Shown: positions 47,188 to 57,018, numbered from the stretch's first letter. The stretch is 64,000 nt of DNA from Streptococcus mutans (GCF_006739205.1 NZ_AP019720.1:1364001-1428000), one strand, 5' to 3'. A program made the numbers and translations. Notes: generated from the letters alone by a model not told the origin.

Positions 47188-47985
47188 CTACCTTTTTTTG
47201 AAATCTTTATTTTTTACAGAAGCTAGCTGCTTATGAACAGCTGTCACAAAAGGGGCATCCTTGAGTTTTAATTTGTGGTAATTGCGCAACATGCGGCGTT
47301 GATGGAAGCGAAAAGGCTGAATACCTTTTTCTCGAAACATCTTTTCAATTTGCAAATGAAACTGTCTGAGACTCAGATAAAAAAAGTCTGTTTCTTCTTC
47401 CAAATTTCCCCAGATTTCTCTTAAATATGCCTGAATATCCTTACCTTCCGCACTCATTTTCCGCTCTAAAGATAAAGCTGCCCGCTGAAAGCTAGCCAAG
47501 TCACTCACTGTCCAAATAAAATCAGCTGTCATAAACAAGGCTATACCCAAAGCCCACCAAGCATTTACCTTTGCCAACAACTGCATAACTGAGGGCTGGA
47601 TGAATTTCACAAGAAAAACAACACCAATTCCCCAAAACAAAGAAATGCGAGGAGCAATTCGGCCTTTAATATTTCCTGATTCTTGGCTATAATCCCATAA
47701 TTTCATATGAAAGACCTTCTCCAAGAAGCAAGCCGCCATATATTCAAAAACTGTCGCAATAATAAGACCGCCAAAAAATAAGATTGGTAAATTTTCCTGA
47801 AAGGGTTTCGTCAAAAACAAAACAGTTGTTACCGCAAAACCATAAACAGGACAGTAAGGCCCTGCTAAAAATCCACGATAGACAAACTGTTTATCTTTTA
47901 ATGAACAGTAGACTGTTTCCCAAAGCCATCCGATAAAAGAATAGATAAAAAAGAGAAAAACAAGATTCGATATAGAATACCACAT
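47188..47985 (-). CDS. PF06541-type putative ABC transporter permease (CmpB-like), 265 aa
   Basis: A membrane protein with about five hydrophobic segments. The opening YSFIGWLWETVYCSL and GFLAGPYCPVYGF are typical of the PF06541 family, named for ABC transport but of unclear role. The C-terminal 100 residues are basic and cytoplasmic. GAAGG precedes the ATG. It lies alone upstream of ptsHI on the same strand. Confidence 0.82.
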   Translation of the reverse strand: MWYSISNLVFLFFIYSFIGWLWETVYCSLKDKQFVYRGFLAGPYCPVYGFAVTTVLFLTKPFQENLPILFFGGLIIATVFEYMAACFLEKVFHMKLWDYSQESGNIKGRIAPRISLFWGIGVVFLVKFIQPSVMQLLAKVNAWWALGIALFMTADFIWTVSDLASFQRAALSLERKMSAEGKDIQAYLREIWGNLEEETDFFYLSLRQFHLQIEKMFREKGIQPFRFHQRRMLRNYHKLKLKDAPFVTAVHKQLASVKNKDFKKR

Positions 47986-48161
47986 GAATTTACCTTCACT
48001 ATTAAGATGTCAAAAATTTTTCTTATTTTTTAATAGTGTCCTTCTATAACATAATTTTATCATAATAGACCTGAGAATGTAGAAAAAGTCTTCTTTTGAG
48101 ACTTTCCTTAGGTGATACGGACGGTAGCGATGAGAAAACTTTCGTTTCCTTATGTCCCAAC

Positions 48162-48388
48162 CTGAAATAGCTTTATGACTATTTCAGCCTTCGGAATTCC
48201 ATACCTAAAACCAAGATACAAAGGGTGTTAAGCGGATAAAGGCAAAATAGGGAGTACGACGCGGAATCATTAAGATTCTAGGAGGACTCATCTTTTTGCC
48301 ACAATCCGCAGCCCGTGGTCAGTTAAGATTTGAGCCTAAGGTCTCAAACCTTCCGAGTGCCTGAAACTTTAAAGTTTCAGGCACTTTT
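48162..48388 (+). other. candidate structured RNA ending in a terminator
   Basis: The plus strand holds CTGAAATAG/CTATTTCAG (48162-48187), a nested stem set GCGGAT/ATCCGC (48232-48237, 48304-48309), GGCAAAA/TTTTGCC (48241-48247, 48294-48300), GAGT/ACTC (48252-48255, 48286-48289) and GAATC/GATTC (48264-48278), then TTTGAG/CTCAAA (48329-48348), and finally a 14-bp stem with a T-run (48357-48388). No gene lies in 47986-48652. The ordered stems with a closing terminator suggest a small RNA; no promoter is certain. Confidence 0.5.
48357..48388 (+). terminator. strong intrinsic terminator (plus strand)
   Basis: Perfect 14-bp palindrome GTGCCTGAAACTTT/AAAGTTTCAGGCAC (48357-48384) followed by TTTT. 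The gene on either side is on the minus strand, so it would end a plus-strand RNA. Confidence 0.7.
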
Positions 48389-48394
48389 ATCACG

Positions 48395-48655
48395 GCGGAA
48401 AATCTCGTTTAGAGCTCGCTTCGCTCGCAAATAAGAAAAATTAAAATTGAAATTTGCAGAGCTCAAAATTTTTTTACGTTGGAAAATAGGTTTGTCTTCA
48501 GTCTGAATAGCCCTTTTCTTACATATTTCAAAATAACAAAGCGACTGAGATAAAAGTATTCCGGACTTTTTATTGTGCAGTGGTTTCCATCTAACACAGT
48601 AATTTAATCGAAATTGCCATTTCATTACGAATTACCAATTTTTGTCTATTCTCTA
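48395..48655 (-). repeat. degenerate dispersed intergenic repeat, copy 2 (inverted)
   Basis: Matches the plus-strand blocks at 42.8-43.3 kb when read on the minus strand: 48654-48603 with 43013-43060, 48610-48565 with 43244-43280, and 48500-48395 with 42845-42955. The block order differs. An 82-codon open frame here has no family features. Confidence 0.6.
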
Positions 48656-49834
48656 TAAATAAGTCAATAGAACTTCAGAAAACTGACGGGTTGTCAATGC
48701 TTCAACCCCTAGTTCCTTGGCAAAATCAATGGTAACTTGACCATTTGCAATAGCTTTTTCAACAGCTTTCATGATTAAATCTGAGACTTTTGACCAACCA
48801 ATATAGTCAAAAAGCATGCAGCCTGATAATAAAACAGAAGATGGGTTGGCCAAGTCTTGACCTGCAATATCTGGAGCCGTTCCATGGGTTGCTTCAAAAA
48901 TAGCATGTCCCGTTTGATAGTTAATATTAGCTCCTGGCGAAATACCAATACCGCCAACTTGTGCTGCTAAGGCATCGCTGGCATAGTCCCCATTGAGATT
49001 CGTTAAGGCAACTACATCAAAATGCTCAGGCTTGAGCAGAATTTGTTGCAAGAAATTGTCAGCAATAATATCATCAACTACCAATTGACCACTGGCAAGT
49101 TCGGCAGCATACTCACGTTTTGCTAATTCATAGCCCCATTTTCTAAAGCCACCTTCAGTGAATTTTTGAATATTTCCTTTATGAACCAAAGTTACCTTGG
49201 TCAGATTGTTGGCCAGAGCATATTCGATAGCTGCACGAATCAAACGTTGGCTGCCTTCAATTGAAATAGGTTTAATCCCTATACTGCTGCTTTTTGGAAA
49301 ACGAATTTTCTTAACCCGCATATCATCTTGTAAAAAGTTGATGACCTTTTGAACTTCTGCTGTACCCGCATTCCATTCGATACCTGCGTAAATATCTTCA
49401 GTATTTTCTCGAAAAATAGTAATAGCCGTTTTTTCAGGATGCTTAAGTGGACTAGGGACACCTTTGAAATAACGCACTGGCCGCACGCAAGCAAAGAGAT
49501 CCAATTCTTGACGCAGGGCAACATTTAAGGAACGAATGCCACCTCCAACAGGAGTTTCCAATGGACCTTTAATAGCAAGTAAATGCGTCTTGATAATTTC
49601 TAAAGTCTCATTAGGCAGCCAGTTGCCTGTTTCATTATAAGCTTTTTTACCAGCTAAGACCTCCCGCCAAATAACCTGCTTGTGACCTCCATAAACTTTA
49701 GCAATGGCTTTATCAAAAACGATTTGCGCATTCTTCCAAATATCCTGACCAACACCATCTCCTTCAATGTAAGGAATGATGGGCTTATCAGGCACCTGTA
49801 ATTTTCCTTCTTCAAAACTTACTTTTTCTGCCAT
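48653..49834 (-). CDS. icd: NADP-type isocitrate dehydrogenase
   Basis: Converts isocitrate to 2-oxoglutarate, the glutamate precursor. The 393-aa form starts at 49834 after AAAGGAG. Substrate-binding [13 protein letters not shown] and the cofactor region of NADP enzymes ([17 protein letters not shown]) are seen. It is the third gene of citB-citZ-icd. The stop overlaps repeat copy 2. Confidence 0.97.
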   Translation of the reverse strand: MAEKVSFEEGKLQVPDKPIIPYIEGDGVGQDIWKNAQIVFDKAIAKVYGGHKQVIWREVLAGKKAYNETGNWLPNETLEIIKTHLLAIKGPLETPVGGGIRSLNVALRQELDLFACVRPVRYFKGVPSPLKHPEKTAITIFRENTEDIYAGIEWNAGTAEVQKVINFLQDDMRVKKIRFPKSSSIGIKPISIEGSQRLIRAAIEYALANNLTKVTLVHKGNIQKFTEGGFRKWGYELAKREYAAELASGQLVVDDIIADNFLQQILLKPEHFDVVALTNLNGDYASDALAAQVGGIGISPGANINYQTGHAIFEATHGTAPDIAGQDLANPSSVLLSGCMLFDYIGWSKVSDLIMKAVEKAIANGQVTIDFAKELGVEALTTRQFSEVLLTYL

Positions 49835-49835
49835 C

Positions 49836-50955
49836 TTATCTCCTTTCAATAGGAATATAGCGTAACTTCCTCATACCAGTATAGTGAGAGCGCGGACGGA
49901 TTAATTTGTTATTTTTTTGTTGCTCTTGAATATGGGCAATCCAACCCGAAACACGGCTCATGGCAAAGATTAAGGTAAAAATAGAACTATCAATACCTAA
50001 AACATGGTAAACAGTAGCCGAATAAAAATCAACATTAGGAATTAGATTTTTCTTTTGCTTCATAACAAATTTCAACTTTTTTGGATAATTGATACCAAAT
50101 GTCATGCTCTGTTCCCTTGGTCAATTCTCTAGCCATTTCGCGCAAATATTTTTCACGTGGATCTTGTGTCTGATAAACGCGATGCCCAAAGCCCATGATT
50201 TTTTCTTTAGAGTTGAGTTTTTCTTGCAAGTAACTGTCAACATCCCCGTATTCACGAATCTCTCTTAGCATATCAAATACACGCTCATTGGCACCACCGT
50301 GCAAGGGACCTTTTAAGGTTCCAATAGCTGTTGTTACACAAGAGTAAATATCTGATAGAGTTGAGGCACAAACCCTAGCCGCAAAGGTAGAGGCATTGAG
50401 TTCATGTTCAGCATGTAGAACAAGCGCACGATTCATAGCTAAAATCTCTAATTCACTTGGAAGGCGACCATTTAACATATATAGAAAATTAGCAGCGAAG
50501 CCAAGATCCTTTCTAGGAGCGATAGGAGACAGCCCCTGACGCAATCTTGCAAAGGTTGCAATAATGGTCGGTATCTTGGCCATCAACTGAATGCTTTGGT
50601 CATAAGTAGCTTCTACACTTCTTTCCTCAGCTTTTAAATTATAAACGCCTAATAGACTTACCGTTGAACGCAAAACACTCATGGGATGCAAGTGCTGGCG
50701 CGATTGAATGAGAATACATTGTTCAATGGCATCACTTATCGCATAATTTTTGCGTAATTTCTCTTCAAATTGCTTCAGTTCAATTGCTGTTGGTAAATGA
50801 AGATTCCAAAGGAGGTAAATGACCTCTTCAAACCGAGCCTTATTGTCCATTAAATCAGCAATATCATAACCTGCATACGAGAGTTTATTATCCTTGATGG
50901 CACTAATTCTTGTATCACAGGCAATCATGTCCTTTAAGCCATTTGTTTCTGCCAT
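49836..50955 (-). pseudogene. citZ: citrate synthase gene with a one-base frameshift
   Basis: The frame from ATG 50955 (RBS TGGAGG) reads citrate synthase through [16 protein letters not shown] and GFGHRVYQ, but ends at a stop at 50035-50037 after ...[10 protein letters not shown] second frame from about 50050 to 49836 supplies the rest: [19 protein letters not shown], with [12 protein letters not shown] and RPRSHYTG. Removing one A from the A-run near 50050 restores a normal 372-aa enzyme. It may be a real mutation or a sequence error in a homopolymer. If real, glutamate synthesis through this route is lost. It lies 4 nt after citB. Confidence 0.85.
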
Positions 50956-50959
50956 AGAC

Positions 50960-53626
50960 TTAACCTCCATTCAATTTTTTACGCACAACCATTGGAAGAA
51001 TACCGCCATTTTGATAATAGCGAATATCAGCATCCGCATCAAAACGTAAGAGCACTTGAAATTCTTTAGTCCCTTCCTTAGAAGTAGCTTTTACCTTAAC
51101 AATATCATGAACTTGCGGCTGTTCAGGAAGTTCCACAGTGTAAGTTTCGTATCCTGTTAATTGGATACTTTCAGCCGTTTGACCATCAAGGAATTGTAGA
51201 GGTAAAATTCCCATCATGACTAAATTAGAACGATGAATCCGCTCAAAGCTTTCTGCTAAGACGACCTTGACACCTAAAAGATTGGCACCCTTAGCAGCCC
51301 AATCACGGCTAGAGCCCATACCATAGTCTTTTCCTGCAATAACAATAGTAGAAACACCGTTTTTCTTATAATTCATGGCAGCCTCATAAATCGGTAAGAT
51401 TTCTCCTTCATATTTTGTGTAACCACCGATTTTGCCATCAGCTAATTCATTTTTGATACGAATATTTGCAAAAGTTCCTCGCATCATGACCTCGTGATTA
51501 CCACGACGGCTACCGTAAGAATTGAACTCAGCATAAGTCACCCCATTTTCTTCTAAATAACGAGCTGCAGGGCTATTTCTCGCAATATTACCTGCTGGGG
51601 AAATATGATCTGTGGTTACAGAATCTCCAAATTTGGCTAAAACCTTTAATGCACTTAAATCTATTTTGTTCTCAGTATTTGTCAGATTCTCAAAATAAGG
51701 AGGATTTTGAATATAGGTAGAGACTTGATTCCATTGGTAATTTTTGGAATTCTCTGTTTCGATCTGATTCCATTTTTGACTATCAGAAAAAACATGACCA
51801 TATTCTTCTTCAAATAATTCAGCCGTTACAAACTGTTCAATATAAGACAGTACTTCTTCTTTTGCAGGCATAATATCCTCAAGATAAACAGCCTGGCCAT
51901 TTTTATCATAGCCTAAAGGCTCAGAAGTTAAGTCAATATTGGTAGTACCTGCCAAAGCATAAGCAACAACTAAAGGCGGGCTAGCTAGGAAATTAGCTTT
52001 GACGAGTGGATTGACCCGTCCTTCAAAATTCCGATTTCCTGACAGAACTGCACTAACTAATAAATCCTTCTCTTGAACAGCCTTGGCAACTTCTGGAACC
52101 AAATCACCTGAATTACCAATACAAGTTGTACAACCGTAGCCAACCAAATTGAATCCAAGCTTATCCAGATAGGGTTGTAGACCACTCTTTCGCAAATAAG
52201 CAGTAACCACTTTAGAACCTGGAGCTAAGGATGTTTTCACCGTTTTGGCAACCGATAAACCACGCTCAACTGCTTTTTTAGCCAAAAGTCCAGCTGATAA
52301 AAGAACATAGGGATTAGAAGTATTGGTACAAGAAGTGATGGCTGCAATGGCAACATGACCTGTTTTGACTTCCAATTCCTGACCATCATCAAAATGAACA
52401 GTCGCCTTTTTAGCCAACTCATCAGCTCCTAGACCAAAACCGCGGACACCAGACTGACGTACCAAACTCGCCTGAAATTCTTCTTTGGCTTGACCCAATT
52501 CAATCAAATCTTGAGGCCGTTTAGGGCCTGAGATAGAAGGTTTAATGGCTGATAAATCAATTTCAACTATTTTAGTGTAGGAAGGCAGATTTGTCATATC
52601 ATGGTAAAGATGATTTCGCTTGGCATATTCTTTTGTTAGTGCAATGTGTTCTGCTGAGCGATTGGTCAATTTCATATAATTTAAGGTTTCATCATCAATC
52701 GGAAAATAACCACAGGTTGCACCGTATTCAGGTGCCATATTGGCAACCGTTGCGCGATCTGCCAAAGAAAGTCCAGCTAAACCGGGGCCGAAGAACTCAA
52801 CAAACTTGCCAACAACATTTTCTAAGCGCAGCTTTTGGGTCACCTTAAGTGCTAAATCTGTAGCTGTCGCTACTTTAGGAAGCTCTCCATAAAGACGGAC
52901 ACCTATGACTTCTGGGATGGGAAAATAAGAAGCTTCTCCTAACATAGCTGCTTCGGCTTCAATGCCACCGACACCCCAGCCTAAAACACCGATACCATTG
53001 ATCATGGTTGTATGACTGTCTGTACCAAACATCGAATCTGGATATAAGAAACCATCCTTATTAATAATCACATCACTCAAAAATTCAAGATTGACCTGAT
53101 GAATAATACCTGTTGCTGGAGGAACGGCCCGATAATTTTCAAAAGTTTTTTCAGCCCATTTAAGAAATTCATAACGCTCATTATTTCGTTCAAATTCTAA
53201 ATCAATATTAGCGTCAAATGCGTCTTGATTTCCAAAAAAATCAACTTGAACACTATGATCAATAACTAAATCCACTGGAATTTCAGGATTGATTAAATCT
53301 GGGCTGCCGCCATTTTCAACGACAGCATCCCGCATAGAAGCTAAGTCAACAACAACAGGAACACCTGTGAAATCCTGCAAAATGACTCGACTAGGTTTAA
53401 AAGGTACTTCTCCTTTAGGAGCTTTTGAATTATAATGAAAAAGAGTTTCTATGTTATTTTTTGTGACACAAATGTCATCGTGTTTTCTCAATAAACTTTC
53501 AAGTAAAATTTTAATTGTATAGGGGAGACTATCAAGCTCTATATCATAGTCTTTAGAAGCTTTTACCAAATCAATATAGTGATATTTTTGCCGATTTAAC
53601 GTAAAAGTTGATGTATAATTAATCAT
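50960..53626 (-). CDS. citB: aconitate hydratase
   Basis: An 888-aa aconitase that isomerises citrate to isocitrate with a 4Fe-4S cluster; ligands are the Cys in [11 protein letters not shown] and [10 protein letters not shown]. The swivel domain ends with [14 protein letters not shown]. It heads the citB-citZ-icd operon, the partial TCA branch that S. mutans uses to make glutamate without exogenous supply. AGGAG precedes the ATG. Confidence 0.97.
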   Translation of the reverse strand: MINYTSTFTLNRQKYHYIDLVKASKDYDIELDSLPYTIKILLESLLRKHDDICVTKNNIETLFHYNSKAPKGEVPFKPSRVILQDFTGVPVVVDLASMRDAVVENGGSPDLINPEIPVDLVIDHSVQVDFFGNQDAFDANIDLEFERNNERYEFLKWAEKTFENYRAVPPATGIIHQVNLEFLSDVIINKDGFLYPDSMFGTDSHTTMINGIGVLGWGVGGIEAEAAMLGEASYFPIPEVIGVRLYGELPKVATATDLALKVTQKLRLENVVGKFVEFFGPGLAGLSLADRATVANMAPEYGATCGYFPIDDETLNYMKLTNRSAEHIALTKEYAKRNHLYHDMTNLPSYTKIVEIDLSAIKPSISGPKRPQDLIELGQAKEEFQASLVRQSGVRGFGLGADELAKKATVHFDDGQELEVKTGHVAIAAITSCTNTSNPYVLLSAGLLAKKAVERGLSVAKTVKTSLAPGSKVVTAYLRKSGLQPYLDKLGFNLVGYGCTTCIGNSGDLVPEVAKAVQEKDLLVSAVLSGNRNFEGRVNPLVKANFLASPPLVVAYALAGTTNIDLTSEPLGYDKNGQAVYLEDIMPAKEEVLSYIEQFVTAELFEEEYGHVFSDSQKWNQIETENSKNYQWNQVSTYIQNPPYFENLTNTENKIDLSALKVLAKFGDSVTTDHISPAGNIARNSPAARYLEENGVTYAEFNSYGSRRGNHEVMMRGTFANIRIKNELADGKIGGYTKYEGEILPIYEAAMNYKKNGVSTIVIAGKDYGMGSSRDWAAKGANLLGVKVVLAESFERIHRSNLVMMGILPLQFLDGQTAESIQLTGYETYTVELPEQPQVHDIVKVKATSKEGTKEFQVLLRFDADADIRYYQNGGILPMVVRKKLNGG

Positions 53627-53658
53627 AATCAGTCTCCTTTTTTCTTATATTAATTAAA

Positions 53659-53687
53659 ATTATACAATTATCTGAATGATTAAACAA
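53659..53687 (-). promoter_or_regulatory. citB operon promoter
   Basis: Minus-strand TTGTTT (53682-53687), 17-bp spacer and TATAAT (53659-53664). Confidence 0.75.
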
Positions 53688-53705
53688 GGAAAAGCTTGCA
53701 TTTTA

Positions 53706-53722
53706 TGTTATGTTTTATAACA
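53706..53722 (-). promoter_or_regulatory. GlnR box upstream of citB-citZ-icd
   Basis: TGTTA-TGTTTTA-TAACA exactly fits the GlnR/TnrA consensus TGTNA-N7-TNACA. It lies within a larger 9-bp inverted repeat (53703-53711 with 53717-53725), about 18 bp upstream of the citB -35 box. GlnR regulation of this operon has been reported in S. mutans. Confidence 0.85.
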
Positions 53723-53744
53723 TAAAGATAGATAACTGAGACTA

Positions 53745-53792
53745 ACACTATATCTTGTGGGAATTAAAAAACTTCGGTACTATATTTTGTGT
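53745..53792 (+). promoter_or_regulatory. tandem NrdR boxes upstream of nrdHE
   Basis: Two 16-bp boxes, ACACTATATCTTGTGG (53745-53760) and GTACTATATTTTGTGT (53777-53792), fit the NrdR consensus acaCwAtATmTtGtgt. Their starts are 32 bp apart, three helical turns, as in other NrdR sites. NrdR represses ribonucleotide reductase genes when dATP is high. Confidence 0.9.
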
Positions 53793-53810
53793 TTTTTTGA
53801 GTAACTTCCC

Positions 53811-53839
53811 TTGCTTTTTTTCTTATTTTTAGATATGCT
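53811..53839 (+). promoter_or_regulatory. nrdHE promoter
   Basis: TTGCTT (53811-53816), 17-bp spacer and TATGCT (53834-53839), just after the NrdR boxes; a repressor there would block it. Confidence 0.65.
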
Positions 53840-53881
53840 AATAAAGCAACTTATAAAAGTTAAAAAATTTAGGAGGAAAAA

Positions 53882-54106
53882 ATGGCTAAAATTACTGTTT
53901 TTTCAAAAAATAACTGCATGCAATGCAAAATGACTAAGAAGTTCCTAGAACAACATAACGCTGATTTCGAAGAAATCAATATTGATGAACAGCCGGAAAA
54001 AATCGAATATGTCAAAAGTCTAGGATTTACTGCCGCTCCTGTTATTGAAACAAGCGATCTTGTCTTCTCAGGGTTTCAGCCTGCTAAATTGAAAACCATT
54101 ATTTAA
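53882..54106 (+). CDS. nrdH: glutaredoxin-like protein NrdH
   Basis: A 74-aa redoxin with the CMQC active site (residues 12-15) and the GFTAAPVIE and SGFQPAKL segments of NrdH. It reduces the class Ib ribonucleotide reductase NrdEF. AGGAGG lies before the ATG. It is followed by nrdE after 199 nt. Confidence 0.96.
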   Translation: MAKITVFSKNNCMQCKMTKKFLEQHNADFEEINIDEQPEKIEYVKSLGFTAAPVIETSDLVFSGFQPAKLKTII

Positions 54107-54247
54107 GCAATTCGATAACAAAATCAGCAACATGTTCATTGCTAGAGGCATTTCTATACCACAACTAATGAACTGGGGAAATACCTCAATTTGCTTTGGC
54201 AATTAAAATTTCTTACCCTTGCGTTTTATCACTATATTTTAAAGAAA

Positions 54248-54269
54248 GAGGTTGGGAAATTTCCAACCC
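54248..54269 (+). terminator. hairpin between nrdH and nrdE
   Basis: GGTTGG/CCAACC arms around GAAATTT, with purine-rich left and pyrimidine-rich right flanks (54245-54275). It may weaken nrdE transcription relative to nrdH; the T-run is short. Confidence 0.45.
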
Positions 54270-54305
54270 CCTTCTTATGTCAAAGAATAATAAGGAATTA
54301 GATAG

Positions 54306-56465
54306 ATGAGTTTAAAAAATCTTGGCGATATCTCTTACTTTCGCCTAAACAATGAAATTAATCGTCCTATTAATGGACAAATTCCACTTCATAAGGATAA
54401 GGAAGCTTTAGAAGCTTTCTTTAAAGAAAATGTCAAGCCAAATACCAAGACATTTGACAGCATTACTGATAAAATTCAGTTTTTAGTGGCTAATGACTAT
54501 ATCGAAGCTGAATTTATTGCTAAATATAAGTCAGAATTTATTGAACAGCTGTCTCAGGATCTTCATGCTTATGATTTTCAGTTTAAATCATTTATGGCGG
54601 CTTATAAATTTCATCAACAATATGCTCTAAAAACCAATGATGGAGAAGAATACTTAGAAAGCATTGAAGATCGCGTACTTTTCAATGCCCTTTATTTTGC
54701 TGATGGCAATGAGAATTTAGCTCATGACTTAGCCATGGAAATGATTGCCCAGCGTTATCAGCCTGCCACACCTTCTTTTCTTAATGCCGGGCGCAGCCGC
54801 CGAGGTGAATTGGTTTCTTGCTTCCTTATTCAAGTGACTGATGATATGAATTCAATCGGACGTTCGATCAACTCCGCTTTGCAATTGTCTCGTATTGGGG
54901 GAGGTGTTGGGATTTCCTTAAGCAACCTGCGTGAAGCTGGTGCTCCTATCAAAGGATTTGCTGGAGCTGCATCTGGTGTTGTTCCTGTTATGAAGCTGTT
55001 TGAAGATAGTTTTTCTTATTCTAACCAACTTGGACAGCGTCAAGGTGCTGGTGTTGTTTATTTAGATGTCTTCCATCCAGATATCATGGCCTTTCTTTCA
55101 ACCAAGAAGGAAAATGCTGACGAAAAGGTTCGTGTTAAGACACTTTCTTTGGGTGTTACCATTCCTGATAAGTTTTATGAATTGGCTCGCAGGAACGAAG
55201 ACATGTACCTCTTTAGTCCCTATTCTATTGAACGTGAATATGGTGTTCCTTATAACTATCTTGATATTACTGAAAAGTATGATGAATTGGTCGCCAACCC
55301 TAAGATTATCAAAACAAAGATTAAGGCTCGCGATTTGGAAACTGAAATTTCTAAATTACAGCAGGAATCTGGTTATCCTTACGTTGTCAATATTGATACA
55401 GCTAACCGTGCCAATCCAATTGATGGCAAAATTATTATGTCCAACTTGTGTTCTGAAATTCTTCAGGTTCAAAATCCTAGCCTTATTAACGATGCGCAAG
55501 AATTTGTTAAAATGGGAACCGATATTTCATGTAATCTTGGTTCCACAAATGTTGTCAATATGATGACTTCACCTGATTTTGGTCGTTCTATCAAAGCCAT
55601 GACACGTGCTCTGACTTTCGTTACAGATTCATCACATATTGATGCTGTCCCTTCTATCAAAAACGGCAATAAGCAGGCACATACTTTTGGACTTGGTGCT
55701 ATGGGACTGCATTCTTATTTGGCACAAAATCATATTGAATATGGCAGCCCTGAATCCATCGAGTTTACTGATATTTACTTTATGCTCATGAATTACTGGA
55801 CTCTAGTCGAATCCAATAATATCGCCCGCGAACGCCAAGAAACGTTTGTCGGTTTTGAAAAATCAAAATACGCTGATGGTTCTTATTTTGATAAATATGT
55901 AACTGGTCAGTTTATACCAAAATCTGATAAAGTTAAAGAACTTTTCAAAAATCATTTCATTCCACAAGCTGAAGATTGGGAAGCCCTTCGTCAAGCAGTT
56001 ATGAAAGATGGCCTTTATCATCAAAATCGCCTTGCCGTTGCCCCAAATGGTTCTATTTCTTACATTAATGATGTTTCTGCATCCATTCACCCTATTACCC
56101 GTCGAATTGAAGAGCGTCAAGAAAAGAAAATCGGGAAAATCTATTATCCAGCAGCTGGACTGTCAACAGATACCATTCCTTACTATACTTCTGCTTATGA
56201 CATGGATATGCGTAAAGTGATTGACGTCTATGCCGCAGCTACACAACACGTTGACCAAGGCATGTCACTGACACTCTTTATGCGCAGTGATATTCCACAA
56301 GGCATTTATGAATGGAAAACAGAGAGCAAACAAACCACACGTGACTTGTCTATTCTGCGCAATTACGCCTTCAACAAGGGTATCAAATCCATCTACTATA
56401 TCCGCACCTTCACTGATGATGGTGATGAAGTTGGTGCTAATGAATGTGAAAGCTGTGTGATTTAA
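54306..56465 (+). CDS. nrdE: class Ib ribonucleotide reductase alpha subunit NrdE
   Basis: Reduces ribonucleoside diphosphates. The 719-aa protein has ELVSCFLIQ (active-site Cys), NLCSEI, the NLGSTNVVN block, and the C-terminal redox pair NECESCVI that is reloaded by NrdH. AAGGAA precedes the ATG. nrdI, needed to load the manganese cofactor in NrdF, is not in this window. Confidence 0.98.
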   Translation: MSLKNLGDISYFRLNNEINRPINGQIPLHKDKEALEAFFKENVKPNTKTFDSITDKIQFLVANDYIEAEFIAKYKSEFIEQLSQDLHAYDFQFKSFMAAYKFHQQYALKTNDGEEYLESIEDRVLFNALYFADGNENLAHDLAMEMIAQRYQPATPSFLNAGRSRRGELVSCFLIQVTDDMNSIGRSINSALQLSRIGGGVGISLSNLREAGAPIKGFAGAASGVVPVMKLFEDSFSYSNQLGQRQGAGVVYLDVFHPDIMAFLSTKKENADEKVRVKTLSLGVTIPDKFYELARRNEDMYLFSPYSIEREYGVPYNYLDITEKYDELVANPKIIKTKIKARDLETEISKLQQESGYPYVVNIDTANRANPIDGKIIMSNLCSEILQVQNPSLINDAQEFVKMGTDISCNLGSTNVVNMMTSPDFGRSIKAMTRALTFVTDSSHIDAVPSIKNGNKQAHTFGLGAMGLHSYLAQNHIEYGSPESIEFTDIYFMLMNYWTLVESNNIARERQETFVGFEKSKYADGSYFDKYVTGQFIPKSDKVKELFKNHFIPQAEDWEALRQAVMKDGLYHQNRLAVAPNGSISYINDVSASIHPITRRIEERQEKKIGKIYYPAAGLSTDTIPYYTSAYDMDMRKVIDVYAAATQHVDQGMSLTLFMRSDIPQGIYEWKTESKQTTRDLSILRNYAFNKGIKSIYYIRTFTDDGDEVGANECESCVI

Positions 56466-56472
56466 CTGAACA

Positions 56473-56948
56473 GTAAGGATTGGAGCTAAAGCTCCTAATC
56501 CTTACACGGCAATCGCTAATGGCGAATTGCCTAGTTCACTTACTAACTTCGAAAATGAAGTATCATCGACTTCATTTTCTACGTGTCGTAAATATTTCTT
56601 TTTGATACTTTTCTTAAGTGGTGGGATCATCAGCGATCGACTACGTCGTTCCATGACTAAGTTCAAAGCCTTTAGGCTTTGAACTTCCTCGAGCGGTTAC
56701 ACCGCTCTTAACACCACAACGAAAAGTATCGAATTTGGGATCACGCTATTCGCCATTTCTACTAATGCAAAGCATGTAAATATTTGGTAAACAAGCGCCA
56801 AAAATAGAATTTCTAAAAAAATGATGAAGTCTCCCAAATAAATACTTGCTGCTGTGATAAGAAGATAATTAATCTAAAAGTCAATTATCTGGGAAATTCT
56901 CGAGCCTGAGGTCTCGAGAATAAGCAACAAAACACGTAGTCGGTCGCT
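56473..56948 (+). other. nrdE-nrdF spacer with a dense hairpin array (candidate structured RNA)
   Basis: The 553-nt spacer has no gene but many near-perfect stems: GTAAGGATT+GGAGC (56473-56505), GGCAAT...ATTGCC (56508-56531), an 11-bp stem (56551-56561/56569-56579), GATACTTTTC/GAAAAGTATC (56604-56613/56721-56730) closing GTGGTG/CACCAC (56618-56623/56712-56717), which holds a 12-bp stem (56659-56670/56675-56686) and GAGCGGT/ACCGCTC (56691-56707); then AGATAATT/AATTATCT (56863-56890) and TTCTCGAG/CTCGAGAA (56897-56920). A 15-bp helix (56632-56646/56934-56948) can close the whole region as an alternative. No T-run follows, so the stems are not simple terminators. Confidence 0.55.
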
Positions 56949-57018
56949 TGCATTTACAACCCTTAGGCAACTATCAAGAATAAACAAAAAATAGCTCATA
57001 CTTAATCAGGAGAAACAC

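Noticed and set aside
48377..48625. 82-codon open frame on the minus strand
   Set aside because: It lies wholly within the degenerate repeat and the terminator, has no ribosome binding site, and shows no family pattern.
50035..50105. Programmed frameshift in citZ
   Set aside because: No known recoding in citrate synthase, and no pseudoknot or stimulating signal was seen; a single-base indel in an A-run is simpler.
54248..54269. Strong nrdH terminator
   Set aside because: The hairpin has no proper T-run, so nrdH and nrdE are kept as one likely transcript.
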